Of a stretch of 55,744 nt of DNA, positions 1 through 17,400 are shown in pieces (positions within the stretch are counted from its first letter, which is position 1; every line of letters starts with the position of its first letter). A program made the translations under genes and the position numbers. Origin of the DNA: Micractinium sp. NFX-FRZ. Lineage: Eukaryota > Chlorophyta > Trebouxiophyceae > Chlorellales > Chlorellaceae. Where the stretch lies: assembly GCA_029339195.1 (NCBI GenBank), contig JAPTJF010000418.1, positions 1 to 55,744 on the forward strand, in the 5' to 3' direction. The notes below the pieces were generated by a model that saw only the letters and a list, made by a program, of their open reading frames with translations, did not search any database and was not told the origin of the DNA.

Positions 1-698
1 GGCGGCGGCAGCTGGGACGGGCTGCCCGCGCCCAGCGCGCAGCAGGCCTTCTCGCGGGCGCAGCAGCGGCCGCGGTCGGAGCGCGCCCGCTCGGCAGAGG
101 TGGCCGTAGTGGCCGCCTCGGGGGGCGCTGCTGGGCGGCCGCTGCTCAAGCGGGACAGGAGCAAGCAGTACTGCCACGCCAACAAGCGGCACGAGGCTGG
201 GGACATGTCAGAGGATGGGGAGGAGGAGGCAACGCCCGCCTCCAGCGGCATGGCGGTGTCCCAGGGCGGGCCCGGCGGGGACGCTCAGCAGCAGCAGTGT
301 GACAGCGCCAGCAGCGGCGGCGGCGCTGCCGCCGGCGGCCAGGCAAAGAGCAGCATTATGCAGCGCACCAAGGCGGCGCTGCAGCTGTGGAAAGCGCTGC
401 GGGTGAGGGGTGGCGGGGGGTAGGGGCTGCTGGGGTGGGCCGTGTGCCAGCGCCATGCTGTGCTGTCAACCGTGAACCCAAATCCCTCGCGCCTTGCCTG
501 CCTGCTTGCTCCTGCTTGCTCCTACGTGTGCATTTTCATTGCCCCTCGTTACGAGTGCGCACCGGGCCCCCTCAGGCGCTCCCATCACACCTCACTCCCC
601 ACCCCCCATGCCTCCCCTCCATGCAGTCCAATGCCTCCACGCCTTCCACCATGGTTCACCCTCAAGGCCAGGGCCCCCCGCCAGCTGTGTCCCAGTAA
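1..698 (+). CDS. 3' end of an unrecognised protein-coding gene (5' truncated by window)
   Basis: Two exons are visible: the reading frame open from the window edge to 402, and 627-698, ending in TAA at 696-698. The donor is CGG|GTGAGG at 403 and the acceptor is ATGCAG|TCC at 626; both are phase 0. The visible protein part (about 158 residues) is low-complexity and polar, with a basic stretch (LLKRDRSKQY), an acidic stretch (SEDGEEE), Gly/Gln-rich runs and a short possible helix (TKAALQLWKALR). It has no domain I recognise; a nuclear regulatory protein would fit the composition but is a guess. Reading past the donor gives an ORF to 423 that I regard as intron read-through. The downstream flank is C-rich up to a TGTAA at 1342. 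Confidence 0.55.
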
Positions 699-3171
699 CA
701 CCCGCCGCGCATCGGTTGCCCACCTGCTGCTTGCCAGCGTCACCCGCGGAGGCTTGCTTGCATGCACACGGCAGGCGGGCAGCTGTCCGCATCACCCGCC
801 ACGCCCGCTTCTCTCGCCCTTCTTTTTTGTCCCATACACACAGATCGTGCAGTCGGTCATCCGCACCCCAACCGCATGTCATATCCCGATTGCTTCTTCC
901 CCTGTCCGCCCCATTCTTTTCTCCCTCGAGTGCGCTTCCCCCCTACCCATGGCGTGCCGCGTGCGACTCCAGCCGCGCCCTACCCTACCCCCTTTGCCTG
1001 CCGGGGGCCGCCCCCCCAGTTTTTTTCAAACCCCATGCACCCCTCTCTCTCTGCCCACTACCCTTGTCCTACCCGCCTACCTGCTCTGCACGCTCTCACG
1101 TCCCACCGGCGCCTCCCCAGGCCCCTTTTGTCCCCCCAAGCACCGTCACAACCCGCCCCTCTCGTTCGAGCACCCCGCCTCGCCTTGCCTGCCGCCGCTC
1201 CCTGGCCTCTCTGCAGCCCACCCCACCCCACCCAGCCCAGCCGCACCAAAGCAGCACGCACACTCCTTTTCCAACTGCCATAGCTGCTGCTGTGACGACC
1301 CGCAAGAGGGTGCACGCTCCTCCAACCGCGAGAGCCGCCGCTGTAACTAGCAAGGCCCCAAGTTAACGTCGCTGGCCAGGCCCATGCGGTCGCCGCCAGC
1401 CAGGCCCCAGCCGCGGGCCCCTGATTCTGTCCAAGCACACTGCGCCACCTGCACCACCACTGCACCCTACGATGCAACCTGGCCCAATCCGGGCCCCTGT
1501 GTGCCAGCAGCTGGTGCCATTTGATGAAAGGTCTGCAGCTCTCCCTCAGGAGGGGAGCCATCCTTTTTAAAGCTTGCTGGGCACGGGGTGACCCTGCCCC
1601 ACTCAACCCAGCTGCGTGCCACACCACCTGTGCCTGTGCCGTGCTGCATGGGCAACACCACTGCAGGCAGGCCTGCTTGCCTGCCGCCGTGCTCGGCCAC
1701 TGGCAGCACATGCCCGGTGCTTGGTCTGCGCCCATGCCGCAGGCAGCAGCAATGCTCGTGCCCTCCCGGGGGACAGAGTGCACCCAAACACCGGCGTGCT
1801 CCGCCTCACACCCTCTCACGTGTGGATGCAATCCACTTACAAAGGGGTGCTTTGCAAACGGGATGGGCCTGCCATTGCAGTGCAAAAGAGGCAAGGGAGG
1901 GGGCCAGAGAGGGGTTTGCTGTTTGAGAGAAGGGGGTGCCCTGGGGAGGCGGGGAGCGCTGGGCAGCGCACGCCTGGCCGGGAGCAAGAGGGGCACGAGG
2001 GGAGGCGCTCGAGTGGGTCGAGTAATGCCCTGGGGTTGCCGTGAGGCACGCAGAGGAAGGTCGGTTTGTTGGTACAGGGGGGGGGTGCCTCGGGGGGGCG
2101 CTACTGAGGCAGACAGACGGGGGGCAGGAAACAGGGAGCGGAAAAGGGTTGGGAGGACGCAACGCTATAGTGGCTACACGGGGGACTAAAGGTCAGTCAA
2201 TGAATTGGGGCGCAAGCAGGGAGCGGGGCAGGGGGTGGTCCCCCGGGGGTGAGGCCAATACGGGGGGGGGATCCAGAGGGCCGGGCGCTCTCAAAGCCAC
2301 GAGCAGGGGTGCAAGCAAGCAAGCACGGCACAAGGGAAAGGAGGGGACAGAGACGCCTTGCCGTGGGGGAAGGGGGGGCGGGGGCGGGGCAAGCCAAAAA
2401 TACGGGGGCGAGCAGTGTGGAAACGTGGTGGTGCATAAGTTGGAAGGGTGGGGTGGGGTGGGGCGGCCATGCGGGGTTTTGAGTTCGTGAGCCAGCCGCC
2501 ACCTGCGCCACCTTTTGGGGTGTGGGAGGGCGCAGGGCGGCACGGATGCACAACACACGGTTGGGCAGGCAGGCAGGCAGGCAGGCAGGTTGGACAGTTT
2601 GGGTGGTGCACGCGGTGGTGCGGGGGGAGAGGAGTGCCAGAGAGAAAAGCCGTGGGAAAACTCGCCAAAAGCCAACAGGGGGAAGGGGGGGCGGCGGGGC
2701 GGAACAAAATGGGGGGCTCTCTAGTGCCACTGTTAGTGCTACACGGTGTGATACAACGGTGGGGAGAAGGTGAGCCCTGAGCTGGGCTGAGGACCTGCAC
2801 TGGGGCACACTGCCTGGGGGAGGGAGGGGGAGGGGGGGCGGGGTGGGCTGGACCCCTGGAACACAACAGGGCAAGCCTGGCGGGAAGAACTGCACTAGAC
2901 AACTGGGGTGGGTTGGGTGTGGCAACGATGGCAGGAGTGTGGCCAGCGGGGCGGGGGCACTGGTTGGGCGTGCCGAGCTGCTGAGGCGTGTGCAGCGAGA
3001 CTTCAGCAGCCCGGCAGCTGGCACAGGGCCACCGGAAGAACCGGCTCAGGCCTGCTCTGGCTGCAGCACAAAGCTGGGTGTGGTCTGGGCACCGAAGCGC
3101 GGAGCGCTTGGGGGTTGGCTGGGGGCACCGGAAGGCTACCAGGGGCTACCCCCTGGTGGGGCTTGGCTGGC
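699..3171. other. Convergent intergenic region: two long C-rich 3' flanks
   Basis: I see no gene here. From 699 to about 1350 the + strand is very C-rich and G-poor. From about 1900 to 3171 it is the reverse, G-rich on +, hence C-rich on the strand of the PP2C gene. The switch zone holds TGTAA at 1342-1346 (+) and its complement TTACA at 1837-1841, in the right orientations to be polyadenylation signals for gene 1 and the PP2C gene. The many ORFs in this stretch are proline- or glycine-rich shadows of base composition. Confidence 0.6.
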
Positions 3172-6100
3172 TCAGGCGTGCGCTGGCAGGAAGGCGCACG
3201 CCACTGTGATGTCGTCGCAGTGTGCGCCCCCAAACTTGGCGGCCCACTGGGCCTGGGCCTCCAGAGTGAGAGCCTCGGCGGCCGCCTTGGCGGTGGCGCA
3301 CCTGCAGGCAAGGCGCAGGGGGCTTGGTGCAGGCCGGGGTGAGATTCTGACAGAAGGAAAGCGTTGAGAGGGCAGGGCAGCTGCAGAGGCAGCTGCGAAG
3401 CACACAGCTGGCACAGCAGCTGGACGGGGGCCATGCCCGTGTCGGCTTGTAGTCTGCACCCCTCGACCCGCGCCGGCAAAAACACAGTTCTAAATGGAAG
3501 ACTCGTCGACTCACTTGGATGCGATGCGCACGGCCTCCACGTTGCTCACAAACTCCCAGAGGCCGTCGCTGGCCACGATGAGGATGTGGCGCGCTGAGCT
3601 GGCGCCAGCTGGCGCGCCACGAGGCCGCGACTGCCCCTGCCCCTGCCCGCGCCGGCGCTGCTGCTGCTTGTGCTGCGGCGCCCCCTGCTGCTGCGGCGGC
3701 TGGGGAGCCCCCTGCGCGCCCTTGAGCTGGCCGGTGGGCCCGCGCCCCTTGCTAGCGCCGCGCTGCTGCACGCCGCCAGGCTGCTGCGCGCCACCACGCT
3801 GCTGCACGCCGCCAGGCTGCTGCGCGCCACCACGCTGCGGAGCGCCGCCGCGCCCGCGTGCCTGCTGCTGCTGCTGCTCCTGCCCGCGCCCGCCGCGCCG
3901 CGGCGGCGGCCCGGTGGGCAGCACGAGGGTTGTGACGTCAGGGGTGCTTGTCACGCCCGCTGTGGCCGCCACAAAGTCGCCAAAGCAGCGGCTGACGGCC
4001 AGGCCAGGGATGGTTGAGTCTGGGAGGTACACGCGGTGGGGGCCCGCTGGCCGCCCCTCCTCATCAACCATGGTCTGCATCACCCAGCCCCCGGTCTGCT
4101 CAATGCGGGCACGCTCCAAAGGGCTGCAGGCGAGAGGTGGGCGGAGCAGGGTCAGGGGCGGAGTGAGGAGGGGTGGCGAATTGGGAGCAGAGCGAGACAA
4201 AGTGTATAGCAAAGCAGGGCCGTGCCGTGCCGTGCCGTGCCGTGCCTGCACGCTTGCCTTGAAGGCGCCCATGGACGACACAAGCCACACCAGGCACCGT
4301 CTGCGTACTGTCACCACGCCCTACCTGCTGGGCTTGTGGTCGCGGGTGAGGGCACAGGCAATGTAGCGCCCGCCCTTGTGCAGGCCCAGCACCGCGCGCG
4401 AGTCGCCCGCCCAGGCCGCCGTGACGCTGCAGGCGGGGGCGCAGGTGGGGCAGGTGAGGGGTGGTGGTTACCCAACTGTGAGAGGGCCGCGGGCGGGGCG
4501 AACAGCTGCCATGATGCCAAGGCAGCCAGGTGAAGCACCGGACCTCGTGCAGTCAGGCACAGGCCCAGACAGCAAAGGCAGGCAGCGCGTTGCGCGATGT
4601 AGCACCACTGCACGCCCACTCAGGCCCTTCCACACCCAGCGCACTCCCAACGCCCCGCCCCCGCAGAGCCGTAAATCCAGGGTTTGACCGGCTTGGCTGT
4701 GCAATACATATCTGCGCCCCACCTGCCGGGTTGGATGAGGCACATGACGGCGGTGGAGCCAGAGAGGGAGAAGTCGGCGCCGGTGGAGGGCATGGTGGAG
4801 GCAGCGGCAGCAAAGCAGCGCTCCAGCAGCGCCGCCGCCTCTGCCGCAGCATCCTCCCCCTCACTGGCTTCCACGTCAGCATGCTGCTTCTGCTGCTGCT
4901 GCTGCTTCTGCTGCGGCGGCTGGGCACCGCCCGCCTTGCCCTTGGCGCCTGCCTTGGCAGGCAGCTGGCAGGCGGGGCGGGCCATGAGCGCCAGCTGGTT
5001 GTGCATGAGCAGGCCAGAGGCAAGCGCGTTGCGCAGGTGCGCGCTGGCCGCCTGCCCCGCGCGGCCGTGGCCGTCAAACACGCCGATGGCGACCGCGGAG
5101 GAGCAGCAGGCGGCGGCAGAGTCGCAGTCCTGGCAGGCGGCGGAGCCAGCCGCCAGGGGAAGCGCCAGGAAGGCGTCCTGGTTGCACCCCTTCCAGCTGC
5201 GCCGCTGCCAGCCGCCGCGCGACACCACCGCCACGTCTGCTGGTTCAGGAAGGGGGCGGCAGCGGCAGGAGTGCTCAGCAAAATACGGTGCTGAAAACGC
5301 AGCAGGGCCCAGGCAGGGCAGCAAACATGGGGCTGATTTCATGGCGGCAGCGGCGGCGGTTGGGCGTGCCGGCGCAGGCCGGCAGCGGGCGCTGGCAGAC
5401 CGTGGATGTCGCTGAGCCCTCATCCCCTAGTGCAGGCCAAACCACAGAACCCACCTGCCAGGCCTGGCAGCGTCAGCTGTGCGTCCGCATCAAAGCCTGC
5501 GGGCTTGGTGGGCGCCGCACGCTCCCAGGCGGACAGCACCACAGCCGCCTGCTGCGCCTCTGTCAGGGTGTGTGCCGGCAGGGCAGCCAGCCCTGCCAGC
5601 ATTTCGTCCTCTGAGGAAGAGGACTCTGCATCAGACTGGATCCCCTCCATGAGAGAGGCTGCTGTGGAGGTGCTGTGCTCCACCCAGCTGACGTGGTGCT
5701 GCTCGCGCAGGGTGGTGGGTGCTGGGCGCGCGTGGCCGGCGGCGGCGCGCCGGGCTGCTGCCACCGCCTCGATGCGCTCCAGCTGCTCGAGGTGCTGGAG
5801 CACCTGTGTGACAGGAGGAGAGGGAGGAAAGAAGGTTGAGCAAAGGAGGCGAGGCTCTGATTGAGGGCGGGCGGAACCGCTAGGGCTTAGGGAGGCGCCA
5901 CAGCGGCGGCGGCGCCCTTGGGATGCGCAGCATCGAACACGCCATGGGCTACATGTGCTTACGTGCACCGCGTGCTGCGCACCTGTGGCATGGTGAGCGT
6001 GTGCCGCGTCACCTCGACTGCCCAGTCCACCGCGCCGCCTAGGTGCTGCTCCGCCGGCACGGCGGCCGCCCCCGCCGAGGTGGCGGTGGGCCGCAGCGCC

Positions 6101-6201
6101 AGCGGCCGCCGCGAGGCCACCAATCGAGTGCTCGCTGGATTCTGAGGTGCTCCGGGGAGCCTTGGGCCCCCCAGAAGACCCAACGCAGCGGGTGAGGCCA
6201 T
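3172..6201 (-). CDS. PP2C-family Ser/Thr protein phosphatase
   Basis: Six exons (6201-5983, 5803-5455, 5236-4723, 4426-4325, 4123-3515, 3301-3172) join in phase to a 640-residue protein. It should remove phosphate from Ser/Thr using two metal ions. The PP2C motifs appear in order: NQD near residue 208, VFDGHG near 242, AGDSRAVL near 367, LTRDHKP near 387, GLAVSRCFGDF near 435, VASDGLW near 578 and HCDDITV near 625, so all the usual metal-binding Asp positions seem present. The N-terminal 60 residues are rich in Ala, Arg, Ser and Pro and lack acidic residues early, suggesting a plastid transit peptide (inference). Residues of about 74-189 contain an acidic Ser run and match nothing I know. An insert of about 107 residues rich in Gln, Gly and Arg splits the catalytic domain before VASDGLW. 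The start ATG at 6201 sits in a good GCTATGGCC context. Confidence 0.9.
3768..3840 (-). repeat. Two-copy 36-bp coding repeat in the PP2C insert
   Basis: Within exon 5 of the PP2C gene a 36-base unit (12 codons, roughly GGAQQPGGVQQR) is repeated in tandem, with partial further copies. It lies inside the catalytic domain, in the Gln/Gly-rich insert. Confidence 0.75.
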
Positions 6202-6989
6202 AGCTATCCGCTTCCTGCTACAGCGTGAGGGCGTGGGGGCAGCGCGGCGCAACGCTGAGCAGTGAGAGTGTGACAGGGCAGCCCAGGCGGGGCCCAGACA
6301 GACACGAGAAGGCCCGGCGCCCAGCGAATGCCGACCTTGCACCAGCAAACACCAGCCCTCGACCCACCTCCAAGCTCCGAACAAGTGTATGCGACAAACA
6401 AACGAGCCGGTGCAGGCTGGAGGTGAGAGCTGTCGAGACACCGAGACGCGCCGTCACCCACGCAGTCTGCGGTCGTGTGAGACTGAGGAAACGGCAACAG
6501 TGCGCGGTCAGGTGTCGGAGTGATTGTCGGTAGGTGCCCTGATACGCACAACACAGAGTTCACATCAGCTCAGCGCACGCAGCGGCCGCGGCGGCCCGAG
6601 CGCCCCGGCGGCATTCCTCGGTTCATGAGGGGGTCTGCGCGCAGGATTGGTGCGTGCCCTGCCTCATGCCCTGTGTGCATGGTGGCTTTTGAAGGCACAA
6701 TCCCCTGGTCCGCCCAGCTCAGAGCCACTTGAAGCACCTGCTTGCCCATCCCTTCAAGCGCGCCTGCTCTCGGCTGGGTATCTTGCTGCCACGAGGGCCT
6801 CCCCACGCATCGCACCCAAGTCCTCTATAGTGACTGACAGTTTGTTACAGAAAGGGAAGGATGATGTGAGCAGGGTACAGGCGCGCATGCGTGGTGGGGA
6901 GCAAGGCTGCAAGCGGCTGCGCCTGGCCAGATGATTCACTCGAGGTGGGGCCCCCCGGCGGCTCGGCTCGCCCGCTAAGTTGCGCCTCA
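6202..6989. other. Spacer: PP2C upstream region and RPT3 3' flank
   Basis: This lies between the PP2C start codon and the RPT3 stop codon, both on the minus strand. TTACA near 6845 (UGUAA on the RPT3 strand), about 145 bases past the RPT3 stop, is a candidate polyadenylation signal. No TATA box or other element is convincing, and I see no coding exon. Confidence 0.5.
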
Positions 6990-12361
<5,372 letters not shown>

Positions 12362-14032
12362 GGCTGCTGCCGGGCCCCACCCACTACCTGAAGTGCCTCG
12401 CTCGGGGCTTCGATCACAAGAGTGAGAAGGGCAGAGGTAGGGGAATGGAGGGGACGGCCACAAGACTCAGAGACGTGTGTTATGCAGCGGAGAACAGCGG
12501 CAGAGAACAGGGCAGAGCAAAGCATGGTGCAGCGTGCGGCGGGTGGCGGCAGCGGGGCAAGCCAGCCGGACCGCTTGCGGGCGGTGGTGGTGCTTTGACT
12601 TGACAAAGGCATGTGCTACCCATATTAAAGAGTGTGGATACTGTTCATGGCGCCCCAGCATTCCACATGGGGCAGGCGCCGCCTGCCGCCGCCACCGCCA
12701 GCCCTGGGTCGAGCGCTACCGGATGCACCAACACAGGCACGTGAGCAAACTTTGATTCGTGCACGTGTCCATGGAGGCTATCACCACATGATCAGGCTGG
12801 CTGCTGGCGCCATCCCTGCCACAGGTCCCAAGTCCCAAAAACTACGAGTCCCGTCAGGGCAAGGCGGCGAGGGTCCCTTCCATGGAGCGGTTGAACTACA
12901 CTGGCCTTTCTTTCCATCTCACAAGCTTGCACCCGCAGTGATTCGTAGGATGCCAGACGCTTGCGCACCGCACGTCCTGAGCACCAGTCGGCAGAGGCAA
13001 GCGCATCAGGTGGCAGGTGGTCCCCGCACACCCCGCCAACTTTGCACTGAGCGGCGCGCACGACAGCAACTGTGGAGTTGCGTGCAGATACGCCGGCTGC
13101 TGGCTCGGAATGTTTGCAACCCAGAGTTGCCGAAAAGAGACCCTTTCCTCAGCTTCGATCGCTGTGCTACTGATGCTGGCCAGCGTGGCCAGCCCATGGC
13201 TGCTGCCGCTGGCGGCCGGCGTGCCGCGGTGGCCCACCATCTCCACGCTTCTGGGCGTGTCCGCTGTGCGATTTCCCTCTCCGTTGGTGCAGCGTGTTAA
13301 AATTCCTCCACACCTATGTGGTGGTTGTAGTGAACAGATGGTTCTCTCCACAACAGCCGTTGCGTCCTGGCCACTACTGGCCCGCCTCCCAGCTCGGCCA
13401 GCTCTGTGCGCTCCACAATTGTGCCTGGATGCACCCAAGCCGCCGCTTCCGGAAGTGGTCCCAGGACGGGTGCGGTGCGAGAGTCCACTGCCTCATGGCG
13501 GCTTCATGTGCCCTTCAAGCGTCATGAGGGTGTATCACCGGTTCGCCTGCCTTCGCCGATCATCATATCTGTGTTGGTGTAGCCCTCCCTGCCACAATCC
13601 ACACCACTTGCGCACCTCCAAAGGCTACAGGAGGAGGACCAGCCTCTATCGCAAAGCGGCACCAGGGCAGCCTTCCCCAGCCGTGAGCACCTTCAAACTA
13701 CGATTCAAGCACGCCGCAAGGATGTCAGAAACGCAGGCGAGTGCAGTAATGTTGTCTTGCACGAGCCGCTGGGCACACTCCGCCCCGACGCCTCAACTCC
13801 AGCCCCACCGGGCGTGTGCAAGGCCTGGAGCAGCCCTTGGCAGGCTGTTCAATTGCCTGTGTGCGCAATACACGGCGCCCCGCACCTTCCGCCGCGTAGT
13901 ACTGGTTGGTGGTGGGTTGGCGGCGGCCCGCCGACCCTCTTCCCGCCGCCGCGCCCAGGGCAACGTCGCCCACGCCCTGGCCCCATCCAGAATCCCCACC
14001 CACCCACTCCCCACGTGCCCACCCTGCTGCAG
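12362..14032. other. Divergent spacer: RPT3 upstream region and unresolved 5' part of gene 4
   Basis: The upstream sequence of RPT3 begins at 12362. A 1.4-kb open frame on + (13017-14417) crosses this region but has no recognisable protein and conflicts with the frame of the next supported exon. Gene 4 must have an upstream first exon somewhere here. One phase-compatible possibility is ATG at 13722 with a GC-type donor after ACGCAG, giving MSETQ joined to the exon at 14033; this is speculative. Confidence 0.35.
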
Positions 14033-14457
14033 GAACCTCCCTACTACTCGCCGCCCTACACCCGCTCGCCTGGCCTCGCCACGCTTGATGCCGGCGCGGT
14101 GTGGGACCAGCTCAAGGCGGCGGCGGCGGCCGTCAACCCCGCCGCCGCCTGGGCGTCGGCACAGCACCCGTCCCCCAGCGCCCCGCTCTCTTGTGGCTAC
14201 AACCCCCGGCAGCACCTGGCCTCGCCGCCTGCCCAGCCGGCGTCGCCCCCACCTTCTGCACGCCCCTCCATGCTTGATGCCCTTGAGCTCATGCGGTCCC
14301 TGTCACTTGCTGAGTCAGCAGCGCCAGCAAGCCCCGCCAGCACGCACGCCACAGCGGCGTCCCACGGCAGCGGCGCCGGCACCACCCCCGCCTGCTCCGA
14401 GGCCTACGCTCCGCTGAGGTGGGTCGGGTTCATTGTTTTGTGGGCAGGGCGTGGGCG

Positions 14458-14491
<34 letters not shown>

Positions 14492-17400
14492 ACAAGTGCT
14501 GCCACATGTGCGCCGCACCTGCTGCTGCCACCGCCGTGGTGCGCTCGCCGGGCCCGCCGCTGCTCCTTGCAAACCTGGGGCACAGCTACTGGCCAAGCAG
14601 CTTTATGCCACCCTGGGGCGCTCCAGCGTCCCCGCCCCCTGCCCTGACCACCAGTTGATCATGTCCCTGCTCACACCGTCCTTCCCCTGCCCACCCACCG
14701 GTATCTCGCACTCGCCTACTGCGGCCGCAGCTGCCAGTCCTCTCTGGCGTCGGCAGAGCACTCGTGCGGCAGCCTGGACAGCCTGCCTGGAGTGATGCAG
14801 CTGCAGGCCATGCTGCAGGCACAGCAGGCGCAGCAGGAGCGGCAGCAGCAGGAGCAGCAGCAGTCGGTGGCAGCGCTGCTGCTGCAGCAGCAGGCGGCGG
14901 CGGTCAGGCACAGCCAGGCGCTGGCGGCCGCCGCCGGCGCGGCCGGTGGCTTGGCAGCTGCGCCCGCACCCTTCCCCTACCAGTCCTCCTGCAACGCCAG
15001 CGGCTGGCCCGCGGCGCAGCAGGACTGCCAGATGGCACAGCAGGCGCAGCAGCAGGCGGAGCAGCAGCACAGCATGCTGCTGGGCAGCCTGTTGCCTGGT
15101 GGCTACAGCGCGGCAGACGACCTGCTGTCCAACGCCTCGGCAGCCGGGCTCCTGCCCCAGTCCGCTGACCTGGCGCACCTGCAGCAGGACATTTGGGGCG
15201 CGACGGCGGCAGCAGCGCAGCCCCTGTCGCTGCCCCTGCTGAACGCCGTCTTCCCCCCCGCCCAGCTGCGCCAGCCCGCCATGCCCGCCCACAGCCCGCT
15301 GGCCGCGCTGCTGAAGCAGCTGCCGCCGCACTTGCAGATGCAGGCGCTGCTGCAGCAGCAGAGCCAGCTGCAGCAGCAGCTGCAGCGCGCGCCCACGCCC
15401 CGCACAATGCGCATGGGCGCTGCGGCAGACAGCCGGCGCCACTGCCAGGACGTAAGCACGCACCCGCGCACCCCCGCCTGCCTGCTCCCATTCCCCCTGC
15501 TCATCCCTGCACGCACGAAGCGCCGCGCCGCCTGCCTGCTTTCCGGCGGCCCCGGGGCAGCGTGGGAGAGTGTTCATGTGCCCCGGGATTCCCTTTCTCC
15601 TCCTAATCATCGGCCGCCGCCTCACCTTCACACCACCCTGCCTTTTCGCCACCCTCCGTGCCCCGTCTGTGCAGGGGGTGCAGCACGGCCGTGCCCCACA
15701 GGAGCAGGACCCGCCTGAGACGCTGCTGGGCATTGAGGGGCGGTACCAGCCGTACTGCCAGCAGGCAAGCGCCGTACTGCCGGGCAGCCAGTTGTACCGC
15801 CTGCGCCCACGAGCAGCAGCGTGCCGCCCACCGCCGGCTGCTTTGAACGCTGCATGCTCTTGCCACAGACCCCTGAGCTGCTGCCGCTGCTGCCGCCTGT
15901 GACGCCGCCTGTGGCTCCCTGGTGCCCCCTCACCTCCCGCCTGTGCCTGCAGGTCATCACAGAGCGCCTGAACGACGCTGCCTCCCGCGCCCTGGCCGCC
16001 GTCAAGCTGCTCCAGGCTGACGACGCCCCCCGTGCGGGCAAGCGCTTCTTCTGCTCCCTCAAGGAGGTGAGCAGGCACCCAAGGCTCGGGGCCGGGTGTG
16101 TGTTGGGCCGTGCGGCACTGGTGGGATGCGTGCGATGTGTGGCCGCTGCCGCTGCCCGTTCCCACCCCCCGCCCTGTTCACCAGGCCGCAAGTAGCCCAC
16201 CCACCCTCGTCTCTGATCCCGCCCTGTCGTTGCATTCACCTGCGGCTCCACTTCTTCTTCCCCTTCCTGGCTGGCTTCCTCACCACTCCGCAGGTGGCCA
16301 AGGTGGTGCCGGTTGCCCGCCTGCTCATCGTGGCTCCGGACGTGCGCGTGTCCCCCACCGCCCACATCAACCCGGTGACGGCGCTGCAGGTACAGCAGGC
16401 ACTACAGTGCGTGTGTGTTGGGCAGTGCAGTACAGGGAAGTGCATGGCGGTACAGCATTGCACGTGCCCCGCACCGCCCACATCAGCCCGGTGGTGCTGC
16501 CGCCTGGAACGGTGGGCAGGCAGGTAGTGCGTGTGTGTTGGGCAGTGATGTACAGAGCAGTACGGCATTGCACCTGTTCCCTACCCGCCCACGTTGGGCC
16601 AGTGGTGGCGGGGCATGGGGCAGTGGGCAGTACCAAAGAGCACACCGCTGGGTAGTGTGGTGCGGCACGATGGTGCATGCATGTGCGGCACATGCTCCAT
16701 GTCTGGGTTGTGTGGCTGCCTGCTTGGCCTGCTGTCTGGCGCGCCGGTGCCCCTCTGCCCACCATCTCTCCACTCTTTCTCATGGTGCCATTCCTGCCTC
16801 CCCCGCCATGCCTCCTCCTCCACGATAGTCTGCCTGCTGGCCGCCCCTCCCCCCGCCTTGCCTCCTCTCGCTGCCCACCTGCCCTCCCGCCCGAGCATGC
16901 ATCGTGTTGCCCCGCTGAAGCACATCATGCCCCCAGCCCCCCCCCCACCGCCGACCCTTCCTGTTGTTGACCCTCCCTTTCTTTCCCTCCCCTCTTGCAG
17001 CGCATCCTGCGCACCGCCGAGGCCAATCGCGTGCCGGTCGTGTTTGCACTCAGCCGCCGCGGCATCGGCCAGGTGGGACGCCCAGCCACGCCCTGCCTCG
17101 CTGCCACCACCTCTCGCTGCCCGCCCGCCCGCCCGCCGCACCCGCCACCCGCCTGCGCTCGCCACACTTCCAAGCCCTCCCGTCGCACCTGCTGCCCGCC
17201 CGCGCCCGCCGCGCTCTCAGGCCCACCCGCCGCCCACGCCGCCTGCCTGCGCACCCGCTCGCACCACCCCCACGTGCACGCGCTTGCGCCTGACCTTGCC
17301 ACGCCGCCTGCAGCCCCCCTCCCGCCTCCCCCTGCCCTGCCCTGCTCCCCTGAATCACGGCTGCCCCCTGTACTGCTTGCTGTACTGCCCCCTGTACTGC

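Noticed and set aside
2197..3024. 275-codon proline-rich frame on the minus strand
   Set aside because: It lies in the C-rich 3' flank of the PP2C gene and is a by-product of base skew, with similar frames in other phases.
13017..14417. 466-codon open frame on +
   Set aside because: Composition changes along its length, it has no recognisable domain, and it disagrees in frame with the supported exon at 14033. It is probably upstream or intron sequence left open by high GC.
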